In this document: in pieces, positions 13,257 through 23,047 of the stretch
How positions within the stretch are numbered: the stretch's first letter is position 1
How the letters are laid out: each line of letters starts with the position of its first letter
NCBI GenBank assembly: GCA_040437565.1
Contig: JBDOQK010000021.1
Span: 124,001-188,000 of the forward strand
DNA: 64,000 bases
From: Albugo candida
Lineage: Eukaryota; Oomycota; Peronosporomycetes; Albuginales
Reading direction: 5' to 3'
The notes under the pieces: generated by a model
The model's database searches: none
What the model saw: the letters and a program-made list of their open reading frames with translations, nothing else
Told to the model about the DNA's origin: nothing
Program-made: the position numbers and the translations under genes

Positions 13257-13655
13257 TTAATAGTGTGAAATAGCACCAATTTTATAATCGCTGTACGGCA
13301 TTCGTCGGTTGAGCACTCCTTGAAGTGCTATCGTATGGTACAAGGTACATTGAACTAAGCCATCGCCATAATAGCTGAAGCTAACATGCTTGTCAGCCTT
13401 CGGTACGTGAACATCTTCTTCTACGAGTTTGTTGACTTTGATTAGGTCTATTGCCGTTTTAACATCGTCAATAAGAGTAAACACTGCTTCATTTACACGC
13501 GCTGAAATATCACCTTTCTCGATGAGCGTGTGGTTTTTCTTGAAATAAATGGGCTGTTTTTTTGGATCCAGCAACATGTTTGCTAGCCACGACGTTAGAA
13601 GGAAAAATGTATTAGCGTCTACGAAGGATCCTTGCGTCGCGAGCTGATATAACAC
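13257..13655 (-). CDS. hypothetical protein fragment, unrecognised
   Basis: A 132-residue minus-strand frame whose first codon is not a convincing start. A frame just upstream (13711-13630) reads KIEDSVTTKMNAFGLIKCYI before a stop, which could be an earlier exon or a broken part of the same gene. The protein has a hydrophobic stretch (TFFLLTSWLANMLL) near residues 16-29 and a charged middle. No family recognised. The LINE piece to its right ends abruptly against this sequence, so this may be an old host gene into which the LINE inserted, or chance. Codon use looks ordinary. Confidence 0.3.
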   Translation of the reverse strand: MLYQLATQGSFVDANTFFLLTSWLANMLLDPKKQPIYFKKNHTLIEKGDISARVNEAVFTLIDDVKTAIDLIKVNKLVEEDVHVPKADKHVSFSYYGDGLVQCTLYHTIALQGVLNRRMPYSDYKIGAISHY

Positions 13656-13711
13656 TTAATCAAGCCAAATGCGTTCATCTTGGTCGTAACACTGTCTTCG
13701 ATTTTACCGAG

Positions 13712-14979
13712 CGCGCGCACTAAATGTGGTGTAGATAACCGAAAGTGCTGGAATTGTTGAAGTTCTCGATCTCTGATCGAACATATGACGATTGCTATCG
13801 GTCCAAGCGAAGTGCAGCGTCACCTCTTCCAATGCAAGCCATGAATCTGATATGATTTGTTGATAGTCCTTCCATATCGGCTGTAGTGCTGGAACAATTG
13901 TAAATGCAATATGTGGCCAACCTGTTAGAGAGGACAAAAAATGATCCCAACTAGGTACTAACTCCCTCCATAATTGTGCCGTGTGATGGCACTCTAGAAA
14001 GAGAAAGTGATCGTATTCCACTGTCCCACACGAAGGCTGCGCTCATAATATAATGTTGAGCCGAATATCCAGCAAAAACCAAAAACGAGATCGTACTGGC
14101 AACATCCGAAAGGCCAGACGAAACTGTAAATATTCAAAAGCGGGTAATACTCGTCTCCGAAAGTTCCAACTCGTTCCGAATCCAGTGCTTCTGATCTCTC
14201 CCTTGATGACCAATGTGTAAACATCGAATGACTCTTGGTTGGTTCGGGAGGTTTCCAGACGATTTGTGAGAGTTTCGAGAGAGGCATAGAAGAAAATAAT
14301 GTTTCCTCTCCTTTCTTTGTACTCCCACATATTAGGATCTTCCACTTGTGTCTCGTTGGATCCAACTGATGAGACCAATCGTCGAGTGGATACGCTGGAG
14401 AATCTGAGTGACTTCATTGTAAAGTCGACTCAGCAACTTTTCTTCAGACATATCCGACGTGTTCAGCTCTTCGTCGTTGTAATACATGTCGACAAAATCT
14501 TCCTTCGTTGGCCATGTGTCGCTTTCACGAAAAATGGCTTANNNNNNNNNNNNNNNNNNNNNNNNNNNNNNNNNNNNNNNNNNNNNNNNNNNNNNNNNNN
14601 NNNNNNNNNNNNNNNNNNNNNNNNNNNNNNNNNNNNNNNNNGTGTCGTCCACAACTTGCAGCTGCCTTTTGGTCACCCTGTGACAAGGCAGTGACAGTAC
14701 CGCACGTACCGCCGGTACCACATCCGACACCGACACTGGTAGTACCTGTATTACCCTATACCCGTCACACTGGGGGTGAGGGTACTTTACACGTCATCAC
14801 ACAGGGGTGATGACTCATGAGGGCTGCCACGTCACTACAAGTGGACGCTAGCACCCTGAGTTGTGTTGATATGTCGACTTGGACCATTGTTTTCGAGAGG
14901 AAAGAGTTGAAAAAAAGTAGTTTTTCGAGTTGTGTTGTACTAAATTGGCGGGCTACGTAGTAGCCGGCAAATCGAGAAG
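13712..14979 (-). mobile_element. LINE copy B: 5' end plus C-terminal domain, with an internal gap
   Basis: On the minus strand the element starts at 14979 with CTTCTCGATTTGCCGGC, followed by a leader and an ATG at about 14889 opening a short ORF (MVQVDISTQ). The same 5' end occurs at 35367 in plus orientation. After the gap at 14542-14641, degenerate frames lead to a C-terminal domain with HPSCGTVEYDHFLFLECHHT (about 14040-13970), the zf-RVT zinc-binding tail of LINE reverse transcriptases, ending in ALSVIYTTFSARAR at about 13712. Truncated and dead; the 3' end is missing against copy A. It lies head-to-tail behind copy A with a 16-bp spacer. Confidence 0.6.
14542..14641. other. assembly gap inside a LINE
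   Basis: Scaffold gap that probably hides the middle (ORF1, endonuclease, RT) of LINE copy B. Its true length is unknown. Confidence 0.99.
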
Positions 14980-14995
14980 TGGGTCGTATAGCTCA

Positions 14996-15599
14996 GTTGA
15001 GGTTGTCTATTTCACTAGAATTAGACGTAAATGACTTCTCTAAATGCCTAGACGTCAATAAATGACATATAATACATGCAGATGTGGCTTGAAAGGTCCC
15101 AGAAATTGAAGCTGGCGCGATTGAAGACGTTTAAGTAGAATCACTCAACTCAGACTTATAAGCGCTGACGCCTTCGTATCAGAAGATCTGATCTCCCGGA
15201 TAGATATCTTTTTGCTGAACCTGATTGCAATAGGCCGAGCAAAACCATCTGAAGCTGATCAAAGTGTGCAGAATCATAGCACTGATGTTGATAAAACCGA
15301 ATATGGGCACTGAATGTGCTGTAGATCACCGAAACAGATGGTCCTGTTGGTGTTGAAGATACTTGGTCGAAACGTCTTCTATTCCGATCCGTCGAGATGA
15401 ATTGGATCAAAATGGCAACCAATTCAAACCAAAGATCTTCCAACACCATCCTGAATGGCTTCCACCTGTCCCGGAGGAGAGGACGTCGTAGACACGCAAT
15501 GTGAGTCCACTTAGGTCGACTTGAAAAGAACGCTGTCCAAGAAGTAAATAGCTCCTCCCAAATCGGGTGTGTCCTACTACAGTCGAAAAACAGATGCTG
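14996..15599 (-). mobile_element. LINE copy A: C-terminal domain and 3' end
   Basis: Minus-strand frame from 15599 reads QHLFFDCSRTHPIWEEL (zf-RVT tail) through SVSVIYSTFSAHIRFYQHQ to a stop at 15156. A 3' UTR of about 155 bp then ends at 14996 in ATAGACAACCTCAAC. The last 75 bp of this UTR recur at the 3' end of the copy at 35367-35845. The N-terminal parts, if present, fall in the gap at 15600-15699. The readable piece has no internal stop after about 15596, so it is better preserved than copy B. Confidence 0.65.
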
Positions 15600-15699
15600 N
15601 NNNNNNNNNNNNNNNNNNNNNNNNNNNNNNNNNNNNNNNNNNNNNNNNNNNNNNNNNNNNNNNNNNNNNNNNNNNNNNNNNNNNNNNNNNNNNNNNNNN
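15600..15699. other. assembly gap (100 N)
   Basis: Scaffold gap separating the LINE copy from the stop codon of the metal transporter gene, which begins at the first base after the gap. Confidence 0.99.
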
Positions 15700-16659
15700 T
15701 TATCCGAAAATCTTATCCAGTATGCCTAAAGCTTCGAACACGATCCAAAGGATCCCTATAATCAAAGAGAAAATCGCCGATACAATGTTGACGGCGAGCT
15801 CCGCAAAAGTTGACTTCCCGGTAATTCTTGCGGTACACTCCCCATAAAAGGCTGCAAATATCGCCATTGTCAAGATTGATGCGATGCAAAAAGAAGCTAA
15901 ATACGCTGACGATGTCACTGGATTTCGTAACGACACCGCTGGAAGTACTCCAAGAACACCACCAGGCCCAGCAATTCCATGACAAATTCCGACACAAAGC
16001 GCTGTTAACTTCTGAGTCAACGGATGCTTTAATTGGTTATGGACAATTCCTTGTTCTTTGGTAGACTCATCCATAACGTAAGCATCGATGATATCTTTAG
16101 ATCCTTTTGCTTTAGATGTACTTTCTTGCTCACCGCAACTGACCATGTCTGGCGCCTCCGTGTCACTCACAAAATATACCGAAGCAGCAGAAGATTGCTC
16201 CTCTTCATTTGAATCCGTCGACAGCGCCGAGCTTGAGTCGCTTCTCCGCTTGCGTTTTTTTACGGACTGATAAATGGAATAGAGACCCAAAAGTATCATA
16301 AGTACGCCAACACCGTAGTTCACATAACCATTGACACGGCTGAGATCGATAGAGCGATCTGCTGCGATGATAATGACTGCCATGATGATGAGACCGATAG
16401 AGTGTCCACATCCCCAACGAACGCCTAGCCAAAAAGATCGCCAGGATGAGCTGGACGTCATTGCGGCCAGTGCGCTAAGATGATCAGGACCTAGTTGTGT
16501 ACAACATAAATCAGTAAAAACGCAGACAGAAGGGTGATGTGTCGGTATCGTACCGGTAATCACATGAAAAAAGCCTAACAACAATCCTGTTCCGACCAGT
16601 TTGATGAAGGACGCGTTCGCTAGGGCGGCATGACTGTGATCCGCTTTATTCATCTGCAC
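15700..16659 (-). CDS. NicO/high-affinity nickel-transport family membrane protein
   Basis: A predicted divalent-metal (Ni/Co-type) permease. After removal of a 63-nt intron (16553-16491, GT...AG) the protein is about 298 residues. The splice restores FHVITGPDHLSALAAM, the first metal-binding His/Asp signature of this family (H-x4-P-D-H). A second signature, HGIAGPGGVLGVLPA, lies in the C-terminal half. Six hydrophobic segments are visible, three on each side of a long polar, Ser/Glu/Lys-rich loop. Plant and bacterial NicO/UreH-like proteins share this layout; the substrate cannot be read from sequence. The intron is in frame and stop-free, so the unspliced frame also stays open and would carry about 21 extra residues between G and PDH. 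The stop codon abuts the gap. It shares its strand with leuB. Confidence 0.82.
   Translation of the reverse strand: MQMNKADHSHAALANASFIKLVGTGLLLGFFHVITGTIPTHHPSVCVFTDLCCTQLGPDHLSALAAMTSSSSWRSFWLGVRWGCGHSIGLIIMAVIIIAADRSIDLSRVNGYVNYGVGVLMILLGLYSIYQSVKKRKRRSDSSSALSTDSNEEEQSSAASVYFVSDTEAPDMVSCGEQESTSKAKGSKDIIDAYVMDESTKEQGIVHNQLKHPLTQKLTALCVGICHGIAGPGGVLGVLPAVSLRNPVTSSAYLASFCIASILTMAIFAAFYGECTARITGKSTFAELAVNIVSAIFSLIIGILWIVFEALGILDKIFG
16491..16553 (-). other. in-frame 63-nt intron of the NicO-type gene
   Basis: Minus strand GTACGATACC...CACAACTAG. Its length is divisible by three and it contains no stop in the coding frame. Removing it brings together ACC-G and GT-CCT-GAT-CAT, rebuilding the expected T-G-P-D-H motif, which is the main reason to call it an intron. 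Confidence 0.85.
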
Positions 16660-16739
16660 CGTGTATTCTAATCAGCTATGCGATACTACACTGTGGAAAT
16701 ACGCTGCTGAATTATTGTCACAATTGGACAAGAAAATAA

Positions 16740-16885
16740 GTGATTAGTAGGGTAATTGGTGCAAAAAGTGGTCTCATTTTTTCAAAGTTGTGCACACTAT
16801 TATCGAAACGAAGTGATTAGGAGGGTGAAAGCTGCAAAAGTGGTCCCATTTTTCTTACAGTTGCGCACATTATTATCGACACGAA
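16740..16885. repeat. two-copy 73-bp tandem repeat between leuB and the NicO gene
   Basis: Units 16740-16812 and 16813-16885 align end to end (GTGATTAG...AGGGT...GTGGTC.CATTTTT...GTTG.GCACA.TATTATCGA) with roughly 80% identity by eye. They lie in the 3' flank of leuB and upstream of the NicO gene, so they could contribute to the terminator or promoter of either; no function is shown. Confidence 0.75.
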
Positions 16886-16961
16886 CTGTGACGTCCTCGA
16901 GTAATGTGCAGAACTTGACCGTGCTTCACACCATTTAGGAAAACCGAATTTGGTCCAAAGC

Positions 16962-18208
16962 TTAATTGGACCCCGCAAGGATTTGGATTTTCGCGACGAT
17001 TGCGTCACCCATTTGCTTCGTGCCGACCGTAGCATCAGCATTAGACGTCAAATCACATGTTCGCAATCCGTCTTTCAACACACTTTCCACCGCAATCTCA
17101 ATCAATTGAGCTTCTTTTTCCAGCTGGAAGGAGTATCGCAATAGCAGAGCTGCCGACAGAATCTGAGCAATGGGATTTGCAATCCCTCGGCTACTGATAT
17201 CAGGTGCTGACCCTCCAATTGGCTCAAACAAATGGATACGATCACCCAAACTGGCAGACGGCATTAGCCCCAAAGAGCCCGGCAAGACTGAGGCCGCATC
17301 GGACAAAATATCTCCAAACATGTTGCCAGTTGCAATGACATCAAATTGCGATGGGTTTTGAATCAATTGCATAACAGCATTGTCAACGTACATAAAGTCG
17401 AGCTGTACTTGGGGGTACGTTTGACCAATTTCTTTGGCCACCTTACGCCACAATCGACTGCAATCCAGTACGTTGGCTTTATCCACCACGGTCAACTTCT
17501 TAGAGCGCTATTAACCGGTTCATTAATAATGGTGACCCGAACCGAAGATCGGACTTACATTCATGGCTGTCTCAAATGCGAATTTCAGCGGAATCGCAAT
17601 TTCGTCTTCAGTGTAGCGCATGACGTCTGTAGCGACTTTACCGTTGGTCTGATGCTCACCAAAGTAAATCCCAGACACAAGTTCACGGATGATAACCATA
17701 TCGACGCCTTTTTCGATGATGCTTGGTTTCAATGGGGATAAATCCGGAAGCATGGAGTAGATCTTGGCTAAAGTGAGAGTGGGTCAGATAAAGTGTCAGT
17801 AGTTTTGGAGTGAGGTTACCAGGCCGAATATTCACAGCCAGATTGAACTTTTTCCTTAGGCCCAATAAGCAATTTTTCTCGGCATCTTTCCACTGCACAA
17901 ATTAATACTTTGTTACCTGTGGATTTTGAGGGAAATGAAAGACGTACTTTTGGATGCTCTTGTTCATTGGGAGGACCACCGACAGAACCAAATAGCACGG
18001 CGTCGGACCTTTCAATGAGATCAATGGTTTCGGACGGAAGATGGGATTGATGTTTGTCGTAGGCTGCACCTCCACATAGACCATTTTCTAGCTGAAATTG
18101 GTGACCGAAAAGCTTTGCAATTGTTTGTAGCACTTTGGTGGCTTCAGCGCAAACATCTGGACCGATTCCGTCGCCAGGCAACACGGCGATTTTGTAAGCG
18201 TTCGTCAT
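16962..18208 (-). CDS. leuB: 3-isopropylmalate dehydrogenase (four exons)
   Basis: Catalyses the NAD-dependent oxidation and decarboxylation of 3-isopropylmalate, the third committed step of leucine synthesis. Exons on the minus strand: 18208-17948, 17892-17820, 17767-17559, 17498-16962. The introns are 55, 52 and 60 nt, all GT...AG, and together the exons encode 359 residues, the usual length. Motifs in order: [43 protein letters not shown] (spanning splice sites), [11 protein letters not shown] (catalytic Arg and Tyr), [16 protein letters not shown] (catalytic Lys), [20 protein letters not shown] (metal-binding Asps) and [18 protein letters not shown] (NAD-binding loop, bacterial style). 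I chose the ATG at 18208 because the family begins with KIAVLPGDG a few residues in. All key residues are present, so it looks functional. A CCAAT motif (18243-18247) lies about 35 bp upstream. Confidence 0.95.
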
Positions 18209-18262
18209 ATAAATGGATGGCGCGCAACGATTCGGATACTGGCCAATCAGAGCATCAATCAA

Positions 18263-18753
18263 TTACATTATAACGAATCAGCGATTGACGTGTACCTTCC
18301 AGCACACAAGAAGGTATGAAGCACATCCTCGCTCTGTTGTAGCGACACTGGATCATATTCAGTCTTGTCCACGCTGCTATGGTATCCAAATGTCCCGTTT
18401 TTGATATGAGATGTTTCCACTAAACATCGATGACAGCGTTTATTCGAAAAGGAAGCGATAGGCAGGACTATACACCACTATACATCTCTTTCTATATGAG
18501 AGTACCGTGCTTCTGTGTCTTGAGACATTGTGTGGGAAGCCTCATCGCCTTATAAGTAGCCAAAATATACCTATGTAATATCTTAAAGGAGCTTGGAGAA
18601 GTGACGTAAAACAGTAGGTACAGCTGATTGATCCGACTTTCCTTTTGCTCTGCCATGTGCACTTTTCCATTGTCGCTGTGACCGCAGCTTCGATGCTTTT
18701 CCAGTCCTGAGATAGAATGAATGCGATGTCGACATTCTCATCAGTACTTGTGA
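18263..18753. other. intergenic upstream of leuB
   Basis: No gene recognised. It holds the leuB promoter side (CCAAT within 40 bp of the start lies just left of this interval) and the end of the minus-strand frames described next. Confidence 0.4.
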
Positions 18754-19137
18754 TCATATTGGGATTGAGATCTTTACGCAAGATTCTTTCTCACACGTTA
18801 CGGTCCTTGATATCCATAGTATCCGATCCTCGAGTCCTCGAGCGCCAGACACTCTACCAAGTCTCCGGTCAACTTCGCCCATAGGCCCATTGATGAAAAA
18901 CTTGAATCCTGTGGTCACTTGCGACTCCATCGAATAAACGAGAAATGGTCGTTCGACCAATTTGATGATAAAAATACGAACTTCCCCGGAACTAACAGAT
19001 GTCTTCTCCACATTGACCATGATACCGGATGAAGAATGCAAACCCAAGTTACTCCCAGGACCCATTTCCTCTGCATATCTGCTTGTTTTGTAAACTTTTA
19101 TTGCCAGTGGTATTTGACTACTATAAGTTGGTAACAC
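18754..19137 (-). pseudogene. unrecognised minus-strand frame, member of a dispersed decayed family
   Basis: A 127-residue frame rich in Val, Ile, Ser and Glu with the segment SSGEVRIFIIKLVERPFLVY and, further on, RRLGRVSGARGLEDRI. I do not recognise the family. Recognisable but broken relatives of the same segment occur on the minus strand near 24036-24353, 29050-29400 and 44890-45015, always within the segmental array. The neighbouring block 19200-19330 is similar to 30780-31040. It could be one exon of a multi-exon gene or a transposon-derived coding piece. Calling it a relic is an inference from the state of its relatives. Confidence 0.35.
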
Positions 19138-21500
19138 AAGTCTTCTTACTAGGAATATCTCACAATGGTCATATTTGTGATCATTTCTGGAGTAGTATCA
19201 TTACAAAATGCGGGGAAGGACTCTAAAGTATATGATGTCAATGGTTGTACCGGATATTAAATCCACTTACGTATCAGGGAACTACTTTTTCTGCAGAGAT
19301 AAAGATTTGGACCATTGTATGCCAAAAGAGGAGACTGTGCCACATGTAAAATGCACGTGAGATGACTTGTGAATGTTATAAACACATGGTCTCTAATATC
19401 TACTTTCCAGCACGTACTCGGTCGCTTCTTTCGCCACAGAGTGATTCCAGTCTTTCTAAAGAGAGACATTGCGAGCTGCCTCTCCTTCAAAAGAGTCATC
19501 CATAGATAGGCTTTGAGGACGCTTTGGCGAGTTCTTGTGCACTGATGGGCTGAAGGAAGTTGGCCGCTATTACTGAAGAGCTAGTATTCGTGTAGAGGAC
19601 ATCATGTACTGGTCGGAGATGTCTGTCTTCGAGAGCCTTCGTGAAATCAAGTGAATCGCTCGCCTTTGACAGATTCCTTCCCAATGCTCAGGTGTGGAAG
19701 AGATCTTTTTGTTTCTCTGCACGAGCCCTTGTTCGAATTCGTACTTGATTGTGTGGATGGTAGCCAGCCTCAATCTCCTTCGAATTGACCTCCAGCTTGG
19801 CCTTGACGAACGCGTCCAATCTGTATTATTGCCAGTCTTTGTGAACACACGCGAATAGATCGGTCGCTCGTTCTGCTACGCTATTTGATCAGCTGCAATG
19901 TGGCGATACTTTTTTGCTTTAGTCTTTTGGCTCTGAGTGTACGTGTACTGCTTTGCGACATCCTCACTGAAACAGTACAACAATTCGATATGTTGAGGTC
20001 CATACCTGCCACCACTTCGCTTCCACAGCCTCTGCTTCCTCATTGCTCATATCGTCAGTATACGGCTCTGGCGACGTTCTGCTTCTTGCCGACAAGATCT
20101 CGTCTTCACAGCAGGATGTAGCATGAAACGTCGTCGATGTCAATTATTTGACTGTACTTGTAGTCCCAATTCGAAGACTTTCATGTTGGCTTGGAAGAAG
20201 GTCTCCTACATATTGTTTTTGTTGCAAAACAACTCGACTTTGTTAGTATCTTGAACTTGCTACCGTTCTCTTTGGTAAATAAAAGATGAACTAAAGTGGT
20301 TGTCCAGAACAATGTGTCTGAGAATCACTGACGTACTTGTACAAAAGTAAGTATCAAGGCTTTTTGTCAGCCACATCCATCGCCTCTGTCATTTCCAGCC
20401 TTCCACGCCAGTAGTCTTGAGACTTGCATTGAATCTCGCAAAATAAAAGATACTGCTTGCTTGGCAGCAGTAATCTTCGTGCTTTGTGATCCAGATGTGA
20501 TTGAATCCGATCTCGCATCCTCGTTCGGTTGTCTTGGTCTTTCTCACCCGGTCCATCAGGAATTCCTTTTACCAAACGCAGTTCGTGTAGGCTATAATAT
20601 CTCCCACGAAATGTTGCTTTATATTGATCTCAAATGCACTCATCGCGTGTACTGAACTATAATCCAGCACAGTATTCAGGTGCGTATATGAGAGAGAGGC
20701 GTCTTCTGAAGGCAGTAACGATTCATAATGTTGGCTGGTGAATTTGATTTTAAAAGCTTTGGCAATCGCAGAGAGTGGTCGGTCTATGCTTTTCTGCTGA
20801 CGCACTATTTTGAATACTGTATCCATAAAGTCGGTATTGTGTGGTGGTGATGAATCCTTTTGATGGATGAAATACGACGTACTAATCTTGGTACTTTCGT
20901 AGGAGGAGACGTCAGGTTCCGGAGGCCTGTCTCTGAATTCCAAAACGCACCTCCTTTCTGAGTCAAACGATATTTGGTTGAACGTTTCTTGATTCTCTGT
21001 AGCTCAATCTTTTAGTTGAAAAGAAGACTTGATGACCTCCCGAGTGATTGATAACCAAACTCTTTCTGTATCGGTCGGCTTATCGGCCCCAGTTTCTGAT
21101 TTGTGTGCGAAAACCCTTCTCACATTCAGTATCAGTTCCTCCACTCTCGATTCACTTTCAGACCAGGTAATCAAATCAGCATTGCTGTCATCGTCGTGTA
21201 ACTCTATATCCTCTTGACAAGACGTATATCTGAGCCGATCTGGATACTTTTGTCGCCTGTATGCATAATCCAAGTAATTTCTGGAACGACGTGCATGGAT
21301 TTTGCTCAAAGCAGCTTCAAAATTACGATATGACGTACGATCTCGTCAAAATGTGCACCAATATTGTCAATGAGAAACAAGTATCCCTTCCTATTGTGTA
21401 TTACTGCCATCTTGATCATAAAGCCTCCAGCCAGTATGAAACAACTCATGATCACTGCAATGAAAGTGCGAGATGCAAACCATATCATTCAAAGTAGTCG
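19138..21500 (-). other. block of unrecognised minus-strand frames, possibly a decayed multi-exon gene or transposase
   Basis: Consecutive minus frames of 60-125 codons occur at 21488-21306, 21309-21004, 20943-20569, 20575-20354, 19848-19570, 19684-19496 and 19499-19257. Several read protein-like: FEAALSKIHARRSRNYLDYA; a His/Tyr-rich piece ending INIKQHFVGDIIAYTNCVW; and the directly adjoining LVKGIPDGPGEKDQDNRTRM. The frame order suggests one protein running right to left with frame changes or short introns. The INIKQHFV...Y-N style recalls transposon-borne proteins common in oomycete and fungal genomes, but I cannot name a family. Confidence 0.3.
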
Positions 21501-21926
21501 ACAAGCACTCAACATGAAGAATGTAATGAATGTCTCGTCCATCGATCAGATTTTGTACTTTTAAGCATTTTTGACACCATAGAACGTCTTCAATTAAGCT
21601 CTCTTATACATAAGGCTCCTAACCCTTCACGGGAAGTTACCGAAGACCCGGAAACGCTTCCTATCGTAACGATGTCCAACTTTGGTCTGTGAGAGTAACC
21701 TGCGCTGAGGTCATCTCATGAGCCATTGGTTTCTATAGCTGATACAGCAGTAATGTCCACACCTGTTCACTCACCGGTTTAACGACACCGAAAAGCGCGT
21801 CAGGTTGCTTTAAAGACTTTCTTGTGGTCTTCAGACTTGCGCTTCATTGAGTTATGTAAAGGAGCGGCGATTTACATCAACGACGTGATTGGATGCATTT
21901 TGACCAATCATTGAGTTGATGCATTC
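21501..21926. promoter_or_regulatory. upstream region of the XRCC4-like gene with paired CCAAT motifs
   Basis: Two CCAAT cores in opposite orientation, TGATTGG at 21886-21892 and GACCAATCA at 21902-21910, lie 17-41 bp before the ATG at 21927. CCAAT cores also lie close to the leuB start. A role in transcription is inferred; the spacing to the start is very short. No other gene was seen in this interval. Confidence 0.4.
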
Positions 21927-22613
21927 ATGTCGGTCGTAAAGGTTGAAGTTGAGTTGGGAAGCAACCAAAAAGGAACGCTTTTTGTTCGTTGTTTCCGAGT
22001 AAAGGAAAAAGAAGTGAGAATTGATTTGATAGATGGATCGCTTGTTTGGTGTATCACAGTTGATGAGAGCAACACACCGCCAGCTTTGGACCTGGCTGGG
22101 ACGCAGTATTTAGAGATTCTTGAATCGATATTTACCGTGCCTTCTCCGATAAGTAGCGATCAAGATGAAAAAGAAAATACTTTGGGTTACTTATTTCACT
22201 GGGATCCTACAAACAGCGTGCTTACACTATCCCAGGAACTTGAGTTGGATGCCAAGAAGATTATTAAGACGAAATTCACAGCGTTGCAGTTCACTTTAGT
22301 GCCAGCAAAGGAGCTGGATTTGTACTGGAATATGTTTATGAAGGAGATAGTGTCGTACCAGCTGGATTTAAAACGAGAAAGGGAAAAAATGGAACACGTT
22401 GCAGAAGAACGAAAACGTGTCATTTTGGCCAAAGATGTGACAGTAAAAGCAGCAATTGACACAAAAGCAAAATTAGAAAATCACATTTTCTGTTCATTCA
22501 TCGATCTCTTAAACGCGAAAAAGGAAAGAATTGAACAATTAGAGTGCGAGGTACACACATTACGGTCGAAAAATGGCAATTCGTCTACGAAACAGCCGTT
22601 ATCCAATAATTAA
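21927..22613 (+). CDS. XRCC4: XRCC4-like DNA repair protein
   Basis: Intronless 228-residue protein. XRCC4 scaffolds DNA ligase IV in non-homologous end joining in the nucleus. The layout matches the family: an N-terminal beta-rich head (residues 1-125; VRIDLIDGSLVWCITVDES aligns with the human ITLTDGHSAWTGTVSES region, and LGYLFHWD lies near 88-95), then a long coiled-coil stalk from about residue 135 (heptads with Lys/Glu: LDLKREREKMEHVAEERKRV). The stalk ends in FIDLLNAKKERIEQLECEV, which resembles the human ligase-IV-binding stretch FILVLNEKKTKIRSL. The protein is shorter than human XRCC4 (about 336), lacking most of the disordered tail. It could instead be a related head/coiled-coil protein (XLF, PAXX, SAS-6 superfamily), but the stalk match favours XRCC4. 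The start is the first ATG after the CCAAT pair. Confidence 0.78.
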   Translation: MSVVKVEVELGSNQKGTLFVRCFRVKEKEVRIDLIDGSLVWCITVDESNTPPALDLAGTQYLEILESIFTVPSPISSDQDEKENTLGYLFHWDPTNSVLTLSQELELDAKKIIKTKFTALQFTLVPAKELDLYWNMFMKEIVSYQLDLKREREKMEHVAEERKRVILAKDVTVKAAIDTKAKLENHIFCSFIDLLNAKKERIEQLECEVHTLRSKNGNSSTKQPLSNN

Positions 22614-22769
22614 AACGGTTATATGACAATATTAATACTATCACACCAACATCCAACTCAACCCACACATGACGTAGCACAGTCAACGCACAGTTTTCAT
22701 CTCTCCGCATAACATCAACCCGTACCTCCAGTTTTGACGCATGACGCGTCCTCTTTCGCATATGACCCC
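22614..22769. other. 3' flank of the XRCC4-like gene
   Basis: Short AT-rich flank; no further gene. A minus-strand frame here (22585-22803) overlaps the end of XRCC4 and has no support. Confidence 0.4.
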
Positions 22770-23047
22770 GCCATCCATTAGGTAGTATTAAAGAGCATGT
22801 CATCTCATCATGTCAAGGACTGCCCAAAGACTCAAATCCTTCGTGCAAAAATCCTTTGNNNNNNNNNNNNNNNNNNNNNNNNNNNNNNNNNNNNNNNNNN
22901 NNNNNNNNNNNNNNNNNNNNNNNNNNNNNNNNNNNNNNNNNNNNNNNNNNNNNNNNNNGCCATCCATTAGGTAGTATTAAAGAGCATGTCATCTCATCAT
23001 GTCAAGGACTGCCCAAAGACTCAAATCCTTCGTGCAAAAATCCTTTG
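22770..23047. repeat. false direct repeat across a gap (89 bp each side)
   Basis: 22770-22858 equals 22959-23047, separated by 100 N (22859-22958). This is the pattern of two contig ends that overlap but were not merged. Confidence 0.9.

Noticed and set aside
14981-15010. tRNA-like 5' sequence (GGGTCGTATAGCTCAGTTGA) suggesting a tRNA gene or tRNA-derived SINE
   Set aside because: It matches an A box, but no B box or cloverleaf follows, and comparison with 35.8 kb shows that the similarity straddles a LINE 3' end and a target-like spacer.
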